A DNA stretch of 64,000 bases from Pantoea eucalypti (GCF_009646115.1 NZ_CP045720.1:3658001-3722000); one strand, 5' to 3'. Counted from the stretch's first letter, positions 1-11,758 are shown. A program made the numbers and translations. The notes: generated from the sequence alone by a model not told the origin.

Positions 1-415
<415 letters not shown>

Positions 416-582
416 CTATCTCCGTCACACAATCGTCTGCAGCACTCTGCAGACGGGTCCGCCAGGGTCTTCTGCGCTGACCAGCGGCGGATAAATCAGG
501 ATTGGCTTTCGCCAGTGCGTACACAAAGTGTACAGCAAACTTTTGTGATGCGTCGCTTTTACCGCAACAGACCGCAGAATGT

Positions 583-610
583 AAAAAGCCCCGCAGGAGC
601 TGCGGGGCCT
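583..610 (-). terminator. Intrinsic terminator after rpmA
   Basis: A perfect 9-bp stem (GCCCCGCAG / CTGCGGGGC, 588-596 and 600-608) has a 3-base loop and is followed on the minus strand by a T run. It lies just downstream of rpmA and would separate rplU-rpmA from obgE. Confidence 0.85.
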
Positions 611-654
611 TCAATTCGTGCGTTCAGACGTTAAACGTCTGCGTCACGACAACC

Positions 655-915
<261 letters not shown>

Positions 916-927
916 TCAGATCTCCTC

Positions 928-1239
928 TTACGCCGTGATACCAGTGATTTTCACATCAGTGAACCACTGGCGATGGCCTGCTTGCTTACGGTAGTGCTTA
1001 CGACGACGAAACTTAACAATCTTAATTTTCTCGCCACGACCGTGAGCAACAACTTCTGCCTTGATCATTCCGCCTGAAACCAGTGGCGCGCCGATTTTCA
1101 CGTCTTCGCCATTAGCAATCATCAGAACCTGGTCAAACTCAATCGTTTCACCGGTTGCGATGTCCAGCTTTTCCAGGCGAACGGTCTGACCTTCGCTAAC
1201 TCGGTGTTGTTTACCACCACTTTGGAAAACCGCGTACAT
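928..1239 (-). CDS. rplU: 50S ribosomal protein L21
   Basis: The 103-aa product starts [18 protein letters not shown] and contains the C-terminal [15 protein letters not shown] signature of L21, a 23S rRNA-binding protein of the large subunit. Length matches E. coli L21. It is the first gene of the rplU-rpmA operon and is divergent from ispB; the 256-bp gap between the two start codons should hold both promoters. Confidence 0.98.
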   Translation of the reverse strand: MYAVFQSGGKQHRVSEGQTVRLEKLDIATGETIEFDQVLMIANGEDVKIGAPLVSGGMIKAEVVAHGRGEKIKIVKFRRRKHYRKQAGHRQWFTDVKITGITA

Positions 1240-1495
1240 ATAAAACTCCGCTTCTGCGCTTGCCTTTTAGTTCATCAGGCGGCGCGCTAAATATTCACAA
1301 TAGGGCGCGAATTCTACGCAAAACTCCAGAAGAAGACAAGAGCACTTTGCACACTCTTGCAGAAAAAAAACACAGGCTGAATGCAACCGTTTCTCAGGCA
1401 CAAAATTCAAGTACAATCAGTAACAGATTACCTGAACGCTGGCTGAGTAAACCACTTACCATGGCAGAGATAACGAGTCATAGCTGAAAAGACGA

Positions 1496-2467
1496 ATGAA
1501 CTTAGAACAGATTAATGAATTAACCGCACAGGATATGGCTGCCGTTAACCAGACCATCCTCGACCAGCTGAATTCAGATGTCTCGCTCATCAACCAGTTG
1601 GGCTATTACATCATCAGTGGTGGGGGCAAGCGTATCCGTCCCATGATTGCCGTGCTCTCCGCACGTGCCATGGGCTACAAGGGCGACCTGCACGTGACCA
1701 ATGCGGCGCTGATCGAATTTATCCACACCGCCACGCTGCTGCATGACGATGTCGTGGATGAATCCGATATGCGTCGTGGCAAAGCGACCGCGAACGCGGC
1801 GTTTGGCAATGCGGCAAGCGTGCTGGTCGGTGACTTTATTTATACCCGCGCCTTCCAGATGATGACCAGCATGGGTTCGCTGCGTATCCTGGCGCTGATG
1901 TCAGAGGCAGTAAACGTCATTGCTGAAGGTGAAGTCCTGCAGCTGATGAACGTGAATGATCCCGACATCACTGAAGAGAGCTACATGCGCGTCATTTACA
2001 GCAAGACAGCGCGTCTGTTTGAAGCCGCCTCGCAGGCTTCTGCAATTCTGGCTGAAGCCACACCTGAAGAGGAAAAAGCCCTGCAGGATTATGGGCGCTA
2101 TCTGGGTACGGCTTTCCAGTTAATTGACGACTTACTGGATTACAGTGCTGATGGTGAAACGCTGGGTAAAAATACTGGCGATGACCTGAGTGAAGGCAAA
2201 CCCACCCTGCCACTGCTGCATGCGATGCAGCACGGCTCGCCTGAACAGGCGAAGATGATCCGTGAAGCCATTGAACAGGGAAATGGCCGCCATCTGCTGG
2301 AACCCGTACTGGAAGCGATGAATCAGTGTGGTTCTCTGGAGTGGACGCGCAGTCGTGCCGAACAGGAAGCGGATAAAGCCATTGAAGCCCTGAGAATTCT
2401 GCCGGAATCGCCATGGCGCAGTGCCCTGGAGTCGCTGGCGCACATGTCAGTTCAGCGCGATTTTTGA
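1496..2467 (+). CDS. ispB: Octaprenyl diphosphate synthase
   Basis: IspB condenses isopentenyl diphosphate units onto farnesyl diphosphate to make the C40 side chain of ubiquinone and menaquinone. The 323-aa protein has both aspartate-rich prenyltransferase motifs: LLHDDVVDESD around residues 82-92 (first Asp-rich motif) and LIDDLLDYSAD around residue 210 (second). The GGGKRIRP substrate-binding segment lies near residue 43. Length equals the E. coli enzyme. It is transcribed away from rplU and ends at a clear hairpin terminator, so it is probably monocistronic, as in E. coli. Confidence 0.97.
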   Translation: MNLEQINELTAQDMAAVNQTILDQLNSDVSLINQLGYYIISGGGKRIRPMIAVLSARAMGYKGDLHVTNAALIEFIHTATLLHDDVVDESDMRRGKATANAAFGNAASVLVGDFIYTRAFQMMTSMGSLRILALMSEAVNVIAEGEVLQLMNVNDPDITEESYMRVIYSKTARLFEAASQASAILAEATPEEEKALQDYGRYLGTAFQLIDDLLDYSADGETLGKNTGDDLSEGKPTLPLLHAMQHGSPEQAKMIREAIEQGNGRHLLEPVLEAMNQCGSLEWTRSRAEQEADKAIEALRILPESPWRSALESLAHMSVQRDF

Positions 2468-2473
2468 TCCCTC

Positions 2474-2498
2474 ACGGAGCCTTCCGGGCTCCGTTTTC
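2474..2498 (+). terminator. Intrinsic terminator after ispB
   Basis: An 8-bp stem (ACGGAGCC at 2474-2481, GGCTCCGT at 2487-2494) followed by TTTT begins 7 bases after the ispB stop codon. Confidence 0.85.
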
Positions 2499-2705
2499 AT
2501 CTCATCCGTCCCCATTATTCTTATTTCCTGCAAGCATTTGCACACCTTTTGCGAGTCATCCCACAGACCCGGCGCTGGATCTAAAAATAACTGGAAATTA
2601 ATGGAAACTTTTTGCTATAAAACCCCTGTTCTTTCCAGATGGCACTAAAAAGGAAAGCCAACGTCCTGCTGGACGACGCAATGACAAGGAAAAGGAGAAC
2701 AGGTT

Positions 2706-2990
2706 ATGGAAAAAATAAAGGAAGACTGGCATCCGGCTGACATTATCGCGGCGCTGCACAAACGCGGTATGACGCTGGCAGCACTATCACGCGCATCGGG
2801 TCTGAGTTCGTCAACACTGGCTAATGCGCTGACGCGCCCGTGGCCCAAAGGAGAATGGCTGATCGCCGACGCGCTAACGATTCACCCGAGTGAGATCTGG
2901 CCCAGTCGATATTATGATCCCCACACCCACCGCCTGCTGGATCGCAGAAAACGTATCCGGACGCCTGCAGCGCATTCCGACAGCAACTGA
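2706..2990 (+). CDS. sfsB: Ner-like DNA-binding regulator SfsB (Nlp)
   Basis: The 94-aa protein has the winged-helix fold of Mu Ner repressor relatives: WHPADIIAALHKRG near the N-terminus, then a helix-turn-helix around LAALSRASGLSSSTLANAL, and the family segment HPSEIWPSRYYD. In E. coli sfsB lies between ispB and murA, exactly as here; it was linked there to maltose gene expression, but its physiological targets are poorly known. The ATG follows an AAGGAGAACAGGTT leader with a good ribosome site. It converges on murA across a shared bidirectional terminator. Confidence 0.92.
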   Translation: MEKIKEDWHPADIIAALHKRGMTLAALSRASGLSSSTLANALTRPWPKGEWLIADALTIHPSEIWPSRYYDPHTHRLLDRRKRIRTPAAHSDSN

Positions 2991-3012
2991 GACCGCAGGC
3001 TATTTTCAGGCG

Positions 3013-3047
3013 AAAAAAAAACCAGCCCTGAAGGGGGCTGGCTTTTT
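3013..3047. terminator. Bidirectional terminator between sfsB and murA
   Basis: A 7-bp stem CCAGCCC/GGGCTGG (3022-3028, 3035-3041) is flanked by an A run on the left and a T run on the right. It can stop both the sfsB transcript (plus) and the murA transcript (minus). Confidence 0.85.
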
Positions 3048-3063
3048 GAGTGCCTCAGCAGAC

Positions 3064-4338
<1,275 letters not shown>

Positions 4339-4390
4339 TTAACTAGCTAAAAATTGGACTCGCTCACGGCGAGTTCACCACGCAGAAGGA

Positions 4391-4648
4391 TCAGAAACCG
4401 TTGAGTTTACGGTCACGTGCCCATTCAGCGGGAGTATAAGTTTTGATAGAGACAGCATGCATGCGGTTATCCGCGATGAATTCCATCAGCGGCGCATAGA
4501 CAGCCTGCTGCTTTTTCACGCGGCTCAGTTCGCCAAACAGTTCGCCTACGGCGATCACCTGAAAATGGCTGCCATCGTTGCTCATCACATGAACTTCGTC
4601 TAAAGGCAATGCGGCCATCAGCACGGCCTGAATTTCACTGTTTTCCAT
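4391..4648 (-). CDS. ibaG: BolA-family acid-stress protein IbaG
   Basis: The 85-aa product [20 protein letters not shown]... has the BolA-like fold with the conserved [10 protein letters not shown] segment and the C-terminal [12 protein letters not shown] identical in type to E. coli IbaG (YrbA). BolA proteins pair with monothiol glutaredoxins in iron-sulfur trafficking. The ATG at 4648 matches the E. coli start; an in-frame GTG at 4663 would add five residues. It sits between mlaB and murA; a hairpin upstream separates it from the mla operon, and the 67-bp gap to murA allows cotranscription. Confidence 0.93.
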   Translation of the reverse strand: MENSEIQAVLMAALPLDEVHVMSNDGSHFQVIAVGELFGELSRVKKQQAVYAPLMEFIADNRMHAVSIKTYTPAEWARDRKLNGF

Positions 4649-4717
4649 TGGGCTTAACTTCACTTAATAATAATAAGGCTGACATAGTAGAGGAAAGCGG
4701 CTGACTCTTAAATACGC

Positions 4718-4744
4718 AAAAGCCCCTGCTGGAAACAGGGGCTT
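4718..4744 (-). terminator. Hairpin terminator after mlaB
   Basis: A 9-bp stem AAGCCCCTG/CAGGGGCTT (4720-4728, 4736-4744) is followed on the minus strand by TTTTGC. The short T run suggests moderate strength, so some readthrough from mla into ibaG-murA is possible. Confidence 0.7.
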
Positions 4745-4761
4745 AGCATAACAACCGGAAA

Positions 4762-5067
4762 TCAGGCGCTTTTATCCGCAGAAACAATAATCTGTTGCAG
4801 ATTGTAAAGGGTAATCAGCGAGCGCAGTTTGTCACTGATGCCTGTAAAGCATGGGGTTATACCCTGTGCACGCGCGATTTCCCGCAAGTGCACCAGCAGG
4901 GCGAGACCGGAAGAGTCCACCCGCTCCAGCCCCGCGACGTCGATAGTATCGACATCTTTGATCAGCGTCTCGCGTTGCTGCCACAGGCTCATCAGCGTGT
5001 CGCGATCCAGTTCGCCTTTAAGTAATAGCGTGCTGGCTTCCCGCTCCCAGCGTAACGATTCGTGCAT
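4762..5067 (-). CDS. mlaB: Phospholipid transport system STAS-domain protein MlaB
   Basis: The 101-aa cytoplasmic protein has a STAS domain with the phosphorylatable-type loop DVAGLERVDSSGLALLVHL near residues 43-61. MlaB binds the ATPase MlaF and is needed for assembly and activity of the MlaFEDB inner-membrane complex, which moves phospholipids between the inner membrane and the periplasmic carrier MlaC to keep outer-membrane asymmetry. Its start overlaps the mlaC stop by one base (TAATG), indicating translational coupling. It is the last gene of mlaFEDCB. Confidence 0.93.
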   Translation of the reverse strand: MHESLRWEREASTLLLKGELDRDTLMSLWQQRETLIKDVDTIDVAGLERVDSSGLALLVHLREIARAQGITPCFTGISDKLRSLITLYNLQQIIVSADKSA

Positions 5068-5702
5068 TATTGTTGTTTATCCAGCGTAATCGGCTGTGCC
5101 GCAGAAGACTTCAGTTGTGCCGTCAGACCATCAATACCTTTGGTACGCAACAAATCGCTCCACTCATTTTGTTTCGTGGTGATCATGCTGACGCCTTCGG
5201 CGATCATGTCATAAGCCTGCCATTTCCCGCTCTGGCTATTTTTACGCCACTGGAAATCGAGGCGTACCGGCGGACGTCCATTTGGGTCAATAATGGTGAC
5301 ACGAATAGCGACAATCTGGGCGTCGCCTAACGGCTGTTCGGGCTGAATCTGGTAGCTCTGGCCGTTATAGAGTGCCAGTGCCTGACCATACGCCTGCGCC
5401 AGGTAATCACCAAAGGCGCTGAAATAGGCTTCACGCTGAGCAGGTGTTGAGTCACGATAGTAGCGTCCCAGCACTAACGCGCCTGCATATTTAATCTGCA
5501 CATATGGCAGGAGCTCCTGACGCACAATCTCACGCAGGTAGTTGGGATCCTGCTTGATTTTCGGCTGCTCATTTTTCAGACGGGTGAATGTCTTCTGCGC
5601 CGCTTCGTTCATCAGCTTGTAAGGATTGCTCTGATCGGCTGCGGTCGCCGTCAACGGTACCGCTACCACCAGCATGGCAATCATCAATAAACGTTTAAAC
5701 AT
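5067..5702 (-). CDS. mlaC: Periplasmic phospholipid-binding protein MlaC
   Basis: The 211-aa precursor starts with a Sec signal peptide ([22 protein letters not shown], cleavage expected after residue 22) and continues with the MlaC fold, including [20 protein letters not shown]. MlaC shuttles lipid across the periplasm between the outer-membrane MlaA-porin complex and MlaD. Length equals E. coli MlaC. It follows mlaD by 15 bp and overlaps mlaB by one base. Confidence 0.96.
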   Translation of the reverse strand: MFKRLLMIAMLVVAVPLTATAADQSNPYKLMNEAAQKTFTRLKNEQPKIKQDPNYLREIVRQELLPYVQIKYAGALVLGRYYRDSTPAQREAYFSAFGDYLAQAYGQALALYNGQSYQIQPEQPLGDAQIVAIRVTIIDPNGRPPVRLDFQWRKNSQSGKWQAYDMIAEGVSMITTKQNEWSDLLRTKGIDGLTAQLKSSAAQPITLDKQQ

Positions 5703-5717
5703 GGTAAACCCTCTTCT

Positions 5718-6263
5718 TTAAGGTTGAGCCGGTGCCGCAGGCGCAGCACTGTCGCCTTCCTGCGCGTCTTTGGAGTCAGTTTTTTGTTTGTTATCGCCGC
5801 TCTTATAAAGGAACTGGCCGATCAGGTCTTCGAGCACCATGGCTGACTTCGTATCACGCAGCGTATCGCCATCTTTCAGCATCGCCGAGCCGAGCTCAGG
5901 ATCGTCAAAGCCTAAGTTCAGCGCCAGGAACTGCTCACCCAGCAGGCCCTGAGTACGGACAGCCAGCGAACTGGTATCTGAAATTTTATTCGCATACTGA
6001 TCGCTGATCTCCATGGTGACACGCGGCAGCAGCGTTTTCGGCTCAAGCGCTATTTCTGTCACCCGGCCAATGACCACACCACCAATTTTGACCGGCGAAC
6101 TGGCTTTCAGGCCGCCGATATTGTCAAAGGTCGCGTAGAGTTTCCACGTCGGCTCTGTGCCCATCGACTTTAAATCGGCGACGCGCAGACAGAGAAACAA
6201 TGCGGCGATCAACGCCATAATCATAAAAATGCCAACCCAGATTTCGCTTTTTTTGCTTTGCAT
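5718..6263 (-). CDS. mlaD: Phospholipid transport MCE-domain protein MlaD
   Basis: The 181-aa protein begins MQSKKSEIWVGIFMIMALIA, giving one N-terminal transmembrane helix (about residues 8-27), followed by the MCE domain (YATFDNIGGLKASSPVKIGG) and the conserved pore-lining DTKSAMVLEDLIGQFL stretch near residue 150. Hexameric MlaD forms the periplasmic ring on MlaE. The ATG at 6263 matches E. coli and lies 4 bp after the mlaE stop; an upstream in-frame start at 6278 would overlap mlaE. The C-terminal tail is Lys/Asp/Ala/Pro-rich and probably disordered. Confidence 0.95.
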   Translation of the reverse strand: MQSKKSEIWVGIFMIMALIAALFLCLRVADLKSMGTEPTWKLYATFDNIGGLKASSPVKIGGVVIGRVTEIALEPKTLLPRVTMEISDQYANKISDTSSLAVRTQGLLGEQFLALNLGFDDPELGSAMLKDGDTLRDTKSAMVLEDLIGQFLYKSGDNKQKTDSKDAQEGDSAAPAAPAQP

Positions 6264-6267
6264 TGCA

Positions 6268-7050
6268 TCAATTCCCAAACATCAGTGCTGTCAGCACAAA
6301 ATCCAACCCGAGCACCGCCAGTGAAGCATGTACTACGGTACGCGTTGTCGCGCGACTGATCCCTTCAGAAGTGGGAATCGCGTCATAGCCATTAAAAAGA
6401 GCAATCCAGGTGACCGTTACGGCAAAGACGGCGCTTTTGATGATGCAGTTAACGATATCGGTTCGGAAATCGACCGCGTTCTGCATAGCTGACCAGAAGA
6501 AACCGGGATCGATCCCCTTCCAGCTCACGCCAACCAGTGCACCGCCTGCAATACCGACCGCAGTGAAGATCATGGTCAGTAGCGGCATGCTGATAAAACC
6601 GGCCCAGAAGCGCGGCGAGACTACCCGGCGCAACGGATCCACCGCCATCATCTCCATACTGGAGAGCTGTTCAGTGGCTTTCATCAGGCCGATTTCAGCC
6701 GTCAGTGCCGATCCTGCCCGTCCGGCAAACAGCAGCGCGGTAACAACCGGCCCCAGTTCACGCAGCAAGGAGAGCGCCACCAGCATACCCAGACTGGTTT
6801 CTGCACCATAGGTGTTCAGCACCAGATAGCCCTGCAGTCCGAGTACCATGCCGATAAACAGACCTGAAACCACAATAATCAGTAACGACAGTACGCCAAC
6901 ACTATAGAGTTGTTTGATCAGTAGCGGCGTATGTCTGCGGAACGCGGGTTTTCCCACCAGCGCGTGAAACAGCATTAATCCTGCGCGTCCAAAACTGGCG
7001 CACGTTTCAATTCCCTGACGACCGAATGACGCCAGCGCCTTCAAGACCAT
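6268..7050 (-). CDS. mlaE: Phospholipid ABC transporter permease MlaE
   Basis: The 260-aa inner-membrane permease has several hydrophobic segments (for example [20 protein letters not shown] and the C-terminal [20 protein letters not shown]) and the conserved coupling region [20 protein letters not shown], the family signature of MlaE/YrbE permeases. It forms the membrane core of MlaFEDB. Length equals the E. coli protein. It starts 4 bp after mlaF and is followed 4 bp later by mlaD, so all are one tightly packed operon. Confidence 0.97.
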   Translation of the reverse strand: MVLKALASFGRQGIETCASFGRAGLMLFHALVGKPAFRRHTPLLIKQLYSVGVLSLLIIVVSGLFIGMVLGLQGYLVLNTYGAETSLGMLVALSLLRELGPVVTALLFAGRAGSALTAEIGLMKATEQLSSMEMMAVDPLRRVVSPRFWAGFISMPLLTMIFTAVGIAGGALVGVSWKGIDPGFFWSAMQNAVDFRTDIVNCIIKSAVFAVTVTWIALFNGYDAIPTSEGISRATTRTVVHASLAVLGLDFVLTALMFGN

Positions 7051-7054
7051 CTGT

Positions 7055-7870
7055 TTAGTTACTCCCTGAGCCGGTTAAATCAGCGAGATAGTCGCCGGCA
7101 GGAAAACGGAAGGGAACCGGACCATCCGCATGGCCATCAATAAACTGGCGCACGCGCGGGTCATTATTCTCTCGCAGTTCCGGCGTGGTGCCGTGTGCGA
7201 TAATTTTTTGTCCGGCCACGATATAGGCATAGTCCGCAATACTCAGTACTTCCGGTACGTCGTGCGAGACCACAATACAGGTCAGGCCCAGAGCATGGTT
7301 AAGTTCGTCGATTAATTTTACCAGCACGCCCATGGTAATCGGATCCTGTCCGACAAAAGGTTCGTCGAACATGATCAGCTCCGGCTCAAGCGCAATTGCA
7401 CGCGCCAGTGCCACACGGCGTGCCATCCCGCCCGACAGCTCAGCTGGTTTCAGCTGGGCAGCACCGCGCAGACCCACCGCTTCCAGCTTCATTAATACGG
7501 TGCTGTGCAGAATCGGTGCAGGCAGACGGGTATGTTCACGCAGCGGCCAAGCCACATTTTCATAGACCGTTAAGTCAGTAAACAGGGCACCAGACTGGAA
7601 CAGCATGCTCATTTTCTTGCGCGCTTCGTACAATTTAGCGCGTGACAATGACGGAATGTTTTCGCCACGGAAAAAGATTTCACCGCTGGTTGGCTGAAGT
7701 TGCCCCCCAATCAGGCGTAGCAGAGTGGTTTTTCCTATCCCCGATGGCCCCATTATCGCCGTGACTTTCCCTTTCGGCACGGTCAGCGAAATGTCGTCGA
7801 AGATAGTGCGATCTCCGCGCGAAAAACTCACGCCACGAACCTCAACCAGATTCGTTTGCTGCTGGATCAT
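7055..7870 (-). CDS. mlaF: Phospholipid ABC transporter ATPase MlaF
   Basis: The 271-aa ATPase carries a Walker [10 protein letters not shown] near residue 41, the ABC signature [14 protein letters not shown] near residue 145, Walker B ELIMFDEP near 165, and the switch histidine in VVSHDVPE. MlaF powers lipid movement through MlaE and binds MlaB. It is the first gene of the mla operon; its start is divergent from yrbG across 227 bp, where both promoters must lie. Confidence 0.97.
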   Translation of the reverse strand: MIQQQTNLVEVRGVSFSRGDRTIFDDISLTVPKGKVTAIMGPSGIGKTTLLRLIGGQLQPTSGEIFFRGENIPSLSRAKLYEARKKMSMLFQSGALFTDLTVYENVAWPLREHTRLPAPILHSTVLMKLEAVGLRGAAQLKPAELSGGMARRVALARAIALEPELIMFDEPFVGQDPITMGVLVKLIDELNHALGLTCIVVSHDVPEVLSIADYAYIVAGQKIIAHGTTPELRENNDPRVRQFIDGHADGPVPFRFPAGDYLADLTGSGSN

Positions 7871-8097
7871 TATTACCTCTTGTAAGGATCGGGCGTAAAC
7901 ATGGGGTACGATGGTAGCCTGTTCGGTCCTGATTCACGATAGCTTTACAGAAACTTACCGCTAAGATTTGGCGAAAATGGTCATTAAATTTACTTTTGCC
8001 GTTCAGGCGGTCAAAATCAGCGCCTGTCTCGCCAAACAGAACCTTAAACCGGTCGGGAAAAGCATTGCCGGCCCGGGTTTTTACGCAAGGATTTTTC

Positions 8098-9078
8098 ATG
8101 TTCTTAGCTTCTGCACTGCTGATTATCGGTTTGCTTTTACTGGCATATGGTGCCGATCGTCTGGTGTTTAGCGCCTCAATATTGTGTCGATCTTTTGGCA
8201 TCCCGCCACTGATTATCGGCATGACCGTTGTCAGCATCGGCACCTCGCTGCCCGAGATGATCCTCTCCTTTTCAGCGGCGCAGCATGGCCAGATGGATCT
8301 TGCTGTGGGTACCGCGCTCGGCTCGAATATTACCAACATTTTACTGATCCTCGGTGCCGCTGCGCTCATGCACCCGCTTTACGTCCATTCTAATCTGATA
8401 CGCCGCGAACTTCCGTTAATGTTGCTGGTTACCCTGCTCAGCGGATTCATGCTGTTTGACAATCAGCTTAGTCGACTGGATGGAATTGGCCTGATCGCCA
8501 TAGCCGCTATTTATCTGATGGTGGTGATTCGCATTGCACGAAAAGCGGAACAGGACAATAACGACACCCTGACCCGCGAACAGCTGGCCGAACTGCCTCG
8601 CGAAGAGAGCGGAAATACAGTGGCCTTTCTCTGGCTGGCCGTCGCGCTGATTATACTGCCGATGTCGACGCGGATGGTGATCGATAATGCGACCGCTTTT
8701 GCCGACTACTTTGGCGTCAGTGAACTGGTCATGGGCCTGACGCTTATCGCCGTGGGAACCAGCCTGCCTGAGCTGGCAACGGTCATTGCTGGCGCGCTGA
8801 AAGGTGAAGATGATATCGCGATCGGCAATCTGATCGGCGCCAACATTTATAATATTGCCATCGTGCTGGGCCTGCCGGCGCTGATTCATCCTGGCAGCAT
8901 CGACTATCACGCTTTTGCCCGTGATTATTGGGTGATGCTGGGCGTCAGCGTGCTGTTTGCCTTGCTTTGCCTGCTTCGTCGCCGTCGGGTTGGTCGCACG
9001 GCAGGCTTAATTTTACTCTGTGGTTTCTTCGTCTGGGTGACGCTGCTCTGGATGCAGCCGGCATTTATGGACGGTTAA
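8098..9078 (+). CDS. yrbG: Calcium/sodium antiporter YrbG
   Basis: The 326-aa membrane protein has two copies of the CaCA exchanger alpha-repeat: GMTVVSIGTSLPEMILSF near residue 40 and GLTLIAVGTSLPELATVI near residue 215, each with the acidic residue that binds the ion. About ten hydrophobic segments are visible. The ATG at 8098, preceded by CAAGGA, begins with a membrane segment and matches E. coli; the longer reading frame from 7996 has no such support. It opens the yrbG-kdsD-kdsC-lptC-lptA-lptB-rpoN gene series. Confidence 0.93.
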   Translation: MFLASALLIIGLLLLAYGADRLVFSASILCRSFGIPPLIIGMTVVSIGTSLPEMILSFSAAQHGQMDLAVGTALGSNITNILLILGAAALMHPLYVHSNLIRRELPLMLLVTLLSGFMLFDNQLSRLDGIGLIAIAAIYLMVVIRIARKAEQDNNDTLTREQLAELPREESGNTVAFLWLAVALIILPMSTRMVIDNATAFADYFGVSELVMGLTLIAVGTSLPELATVIAGALKGEDDIAIGNLIGANIYNIAIVLGLPALIHPGSIDYHAFARDYWVMLGVSVLFALLCLLRRRRVGRTAGLILLCGFFVWVTLLWMQPAFMDG

Positions 9079-9094
9079 CAAGGACAGACTCACT

Positions 9095-10078
9095 ATGTCA
9101 TATCAGCAACCAACAGCATTTGATTTTCAGCAGGCGGGAAAAACTGTCCTGCGCATCGAGCGTGAAGGACTGGAACAACTCGATCAATATATCAATGACG
9201 ATTTCGCCCGCGCCTGCGCCCTCATTTATGCCTGTCAGGGAAAAGTGGTGGTCATGGGCATGGGCAAGTCTGGCCATATCGGCAAAAAAATGGCGGCGAC
9301 CTTTGCCAGTACCGGCACGCCCGCCTTTTTTGTGCATCCGGCTGAAGCCAGCCATGGCGATCTGGGGATGGTGAGCAAAAATGATGTGGTCATCGCCATC
9401 TCTAACAGCGGTGAGTCCAGCGAAATTCTTGCGCTGATCCCAGTGTTAAAACGTCAGCATATTTCGCTGATCTGCATCACCGGACGGCCTGACAGCGCGA
9501 TGGGACGGGTTGCCGATGTGCATCTTTGTGTTCATGTTCCGCAGGAAGCGTGTCCGCTGGGTCTGGCGCCCACCTCCAGCACGACGGCCACGCTGGTGAT
9601 GGGTGACGCGCTTGCGGTTTCGCTGCTGGAAGCGCGTGGATTCACGGCGGAAGACTTTGCCCTCTCCCATCCTGGCGGTGCGCTGGGCCGCAAGTTGCTG
9701 CTGCATGTGGCTGATATCATGCACAGCGGCGATGAGCTGCCGCACGTCACGCGGGATGCTTCACTGCGCGATGCGCTGCTGGAAATTACGCGCAAAAACC
9801 TGGGACTGACGGTGATCGTCGACGGTCTGATGAAAATTGAAGGCATCTTTACCGATGGCGACCTGCGCCGCATTTTTGATATGGGCATCGATTTTCAGCG
9901 CGCCACCATTGGCGAAGTGATGACGCCGGGTGGCATCCGCGTCCGGCCAAATATGCTGGCGGTTGAAGCCCTGAACCTGATGCAGACCAAAAACATTACC
10001 TCGATTCTGGTGGCCGATGACGACCGTCTGCTCGGTGTGGTACATATGCATGACATGCTGCGCGCTGGCGTAGTCTGA
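9095..10078 (+). CDS. kdsD: Arabinose-5-phosphate isomerase KdsD
   Basis: KdsD converts ribulose-5-phosphate to arabinose-5-phosphate, the first step of Kdo synthesis for lipopolysaccharide. The 327-aa protein has an N-terminal SIS domain (GKVVVMGMGKSGHIGKK near residue 48, AISNSGESSEIL near 105) and two C-terminal CBS domains (from about residue 208), the standard layout. It starts 16 bp after yrbG and ends 13 bp before kdsC, next to the enzyme acting two steps later in the same pathway. Confidence 0.97.
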   Translation: MSYQQPTAFDFQQAGKTVLRIEREGLEQLDQYINDDFARACALIYACQGKVVVMGMGKSGHIGKKMAATFASTGTPAFFVHPAEASHGDLGMVSKNDVVIAISNSGESSEILALIPVLKRQHISLICITGRPDSAMGRVADVHLCVHVPQEACPLGLAPTSSTTATLVMGDALAVSLLEARGFTAEDFALSHPGGALGRKLLLHVADIMHSGDELPHVTRDASLRDALLEITRKNLGLTVIVDGLMKIEGIFTDGDLRRIFDMGIDFQRATIGEVMTPGGIRVRPNMLAVEALNLMQTKNITSILVADDDRLLGVVHMHDMLRAGVV

Positions 10079-10091
10079 ACAGGAAGAGAAA

Positions 10092-10658
10092 ATGCAACAG
10101 GCAACTCCCCCGATTGAAACCTGCTATGGCCCGGTCAGCGCTGATGTTATGGCACGCGCCAGCAACATTCGTCTGCTGATCTGCGACGTCGACGGCGTGA
10201 TGTCCGACGGGGTGATCTACATGGGAAATAATGGCGAAGAGCTGAAGGCATTCAACGTGCGGGACGGTTATGGTGTGCGGTGTTTGCTGACCTCTGATGT
10301 AGAAGTGGCTATTATTACCGGCCGTAATGCCCGTCTGATGGAAGATCGCTGCAAAACGCTCGGCATCCGTCATCTTTATCAGGGACAATCGGATAAGCTT
10401 TTGGCCTATCGTGAACTTCTGGATAAACTGTCTCTTTCCGACGACCAGGTCGCCTATATTGGTGACGATCTGATCGACTGGCCGGTTATGGCGAAGGTGG
10501 GATTAAGTGTGGCAGTGGCGGATGCACACCCGATCCTGTTGCCACGCGCCCACTACGTAACGCGGATCGCCGGTGGACGCGGCGCGGTACGCGAAGTATG
10601 TGACCTGATATTAATGGCGCAGAACAAATTTGAGGATGCCAAAGGGCAATCAGTATGA
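10092..10658 (+). CDS. kdsC: 3-deoxy-D-manno-octulosonate 8-phosphate phosphatase KdsC
   Basis: KdsC removes the phosphate from Kdo-8-phosphate. The 188-aa HAD-superfamily enzyme has the nucleophile motif LICDVDGVMSDG near residue 30, the AIITGRNARL motif II region, and GDDLIDWPVM motif IV with metal-binding aspartates. It is a tetramer in E. coli. Its stop overlaps the lptC start by four bases, so Kdo synthesis and LPS export genes are translationally coupled. Confidence 0.97.
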   Translation: MQQATPPIETCYGPVSADVMARASNIRLLICDVDGVMSDGVIYMGNNGEELKAFNVRDGYGVRCLLTSDVEVAIITGRNARLMEDRCKTLGIRHLYQGQSDKLLAYRELLDKLSLSDDQVAYIGDDLIDWPVMAKVGLSVAVADAHPILLPRAHYVTRIAGGRGAVREVCDLILMAQNKFEDAKGQSV

Positions 10659-11227
10659 GTAAAAGCAGGCGTTGGATAACGCTGATTCTGACCTTGATTG
10701 CACTGGTTTTGATCGGCTGGAATCTTACTAACCAGGATGACAATGGCACGCCCGTCGGGCCCGACAGTCAGTCGCCGACCTACACCAGTGCTGATTCACA
10801 CACTGTGGTTTATAACCCGCAGGGCGCGCTGTCATATAAACTGGTCTCAGACAAAGTGACCTATTTCTCGGATGACGAGCTGAGCTGGTTCGAAAATCCG
10901 GTGATGACCACTTATGATGAGAATAAAATCCCTACCTGGACGTTACGCGCCGATAAAGCAAAGCTCACCAAAGATCGTATGCTTTATCTGTATGGCCATG
11001 TTGAGCTGAATACGCTGACGCAGGATTCTCAGCTTGAGCGCATTAAAACTGATAACGCACAGATCAACCTTGTCACTCAGGATGTTACCTCTGATGATCA
11101 GGTAACATTGTATGGACGCAGTTTTAACTCCACCGGCATGAAAATGCGCGGCAATTTACGGACAAAAAACGCCGAGTTAATCGAGAAGGTCAAAACCTCA
11201 TATGAAATTCAAAATGAACAAAAATAG
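10655..11227 (+). CDS. lptC: LPS export protein LptC
   Basis: The 190-aa protein has an N-terminal membrane anchor (ITLILTLIALVLIGWNL, about residues 8-24) and a periplasmic beta-jellyroll with typical LptC strands (WTLRADKAKLTKDRMLYLYG). LptC sits on LptB2FG and passes LPS to LptA. Length is similar to E. coli (191 aa). It overlaps kdsC by four bases and lptA by 26 bases, so the three are translated as a coupled unit. Confidence 0.95.
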   Translation: MSKSRRWITLILTLIALVLIGWNLTNQDDNGTPVGPDSQSPTYTSADSHTVVYNPQGALSYKLVSDKVTYFSDDELSWFENPVMTTYDENKIPTWTLRADKAKLTKDRMLYLYGHVELNTLTQDSQLERIKTDNAQINLVTQDVTSDDQVTLYGRSFNSTGMKMRGNLRTKNAELIEKVKTSYEIQNEQK

Positions 11228-11753
11228 CCTGAAGCTTTTACTGGCCAGCATGTTGCTGGCAACCAGCGTTCCGGCGCTTGCCCTGACCGGTGACTCGGAT
11301 AAGCCCGTCAACATTGACTCGCAGAATCAGGCACTCGATTTGCAGGGCAATGTCGCGACCTTTACCGGCAATGTCATCGTGACGCAGGGTTCAATCAAAA
11401 TCACGGCGGATAAAGTCGTGGTAACCCGTCCCGGTGGCGACAGCAAGAAAACCATCGTTGATGCCTACGGCAACCCCGCTACGTTCTATCAGATGCAGGA
11501 CAGCGGCAAGCCGGTTCAGGGCCATGCCTCAAAGCTGCACTACGAACTGGCTAACGACTTCGTTGAACTGACCGGCAATGCGTTCATTGAGCAGCAGGAC
11601 AGCAACATCAAAGGCGATCGTATTACCTATCTGGTAAAAGAGCAGAAAATGCAGGCTTACAGCCAGGGCCAGAACAAGCGCGTCACTACCGTCCTGGTGC
11701 CGTCGCAACTTCAGGATAAAGGTTCGTCCAACAGCGGAAAGAAGAGTAACTGA
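11202..11753 (+). CDS. lptA: LPS transport periplasmic bridge protein LptA
   Basis: The 183-aa precursor starts [20 protein letters not shown] with a signal peptide ending near PALA (about residue 27). The mature part is the OstA-type jellyroll: [19 protein letters not shown] and VVVTRPGGD. LptA polymers or single units bridge LptC and LptD across the periplasm. The start lies inside the end of lptC but agrees with the E. coli protein from the first residue. Confidence 0.96.
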   Translation: MKFKMNKNSLKLLLASMLLATSVPALALTGDSDKPVNIDSQNQALDLQGNVATFTGNVIVTQGSIKITADKVVVTRPGGDSKKTIVDAYGNPATFYQMQDSGKPVQGHASKLHYELANDFVELTGNAFIEQQDSNIKGDRITYLVKEQKMQAYSQGQNKRVTTVLVPSQLQDKGSSNSGKKSN

Positions 11754-11758
11754 TAGCT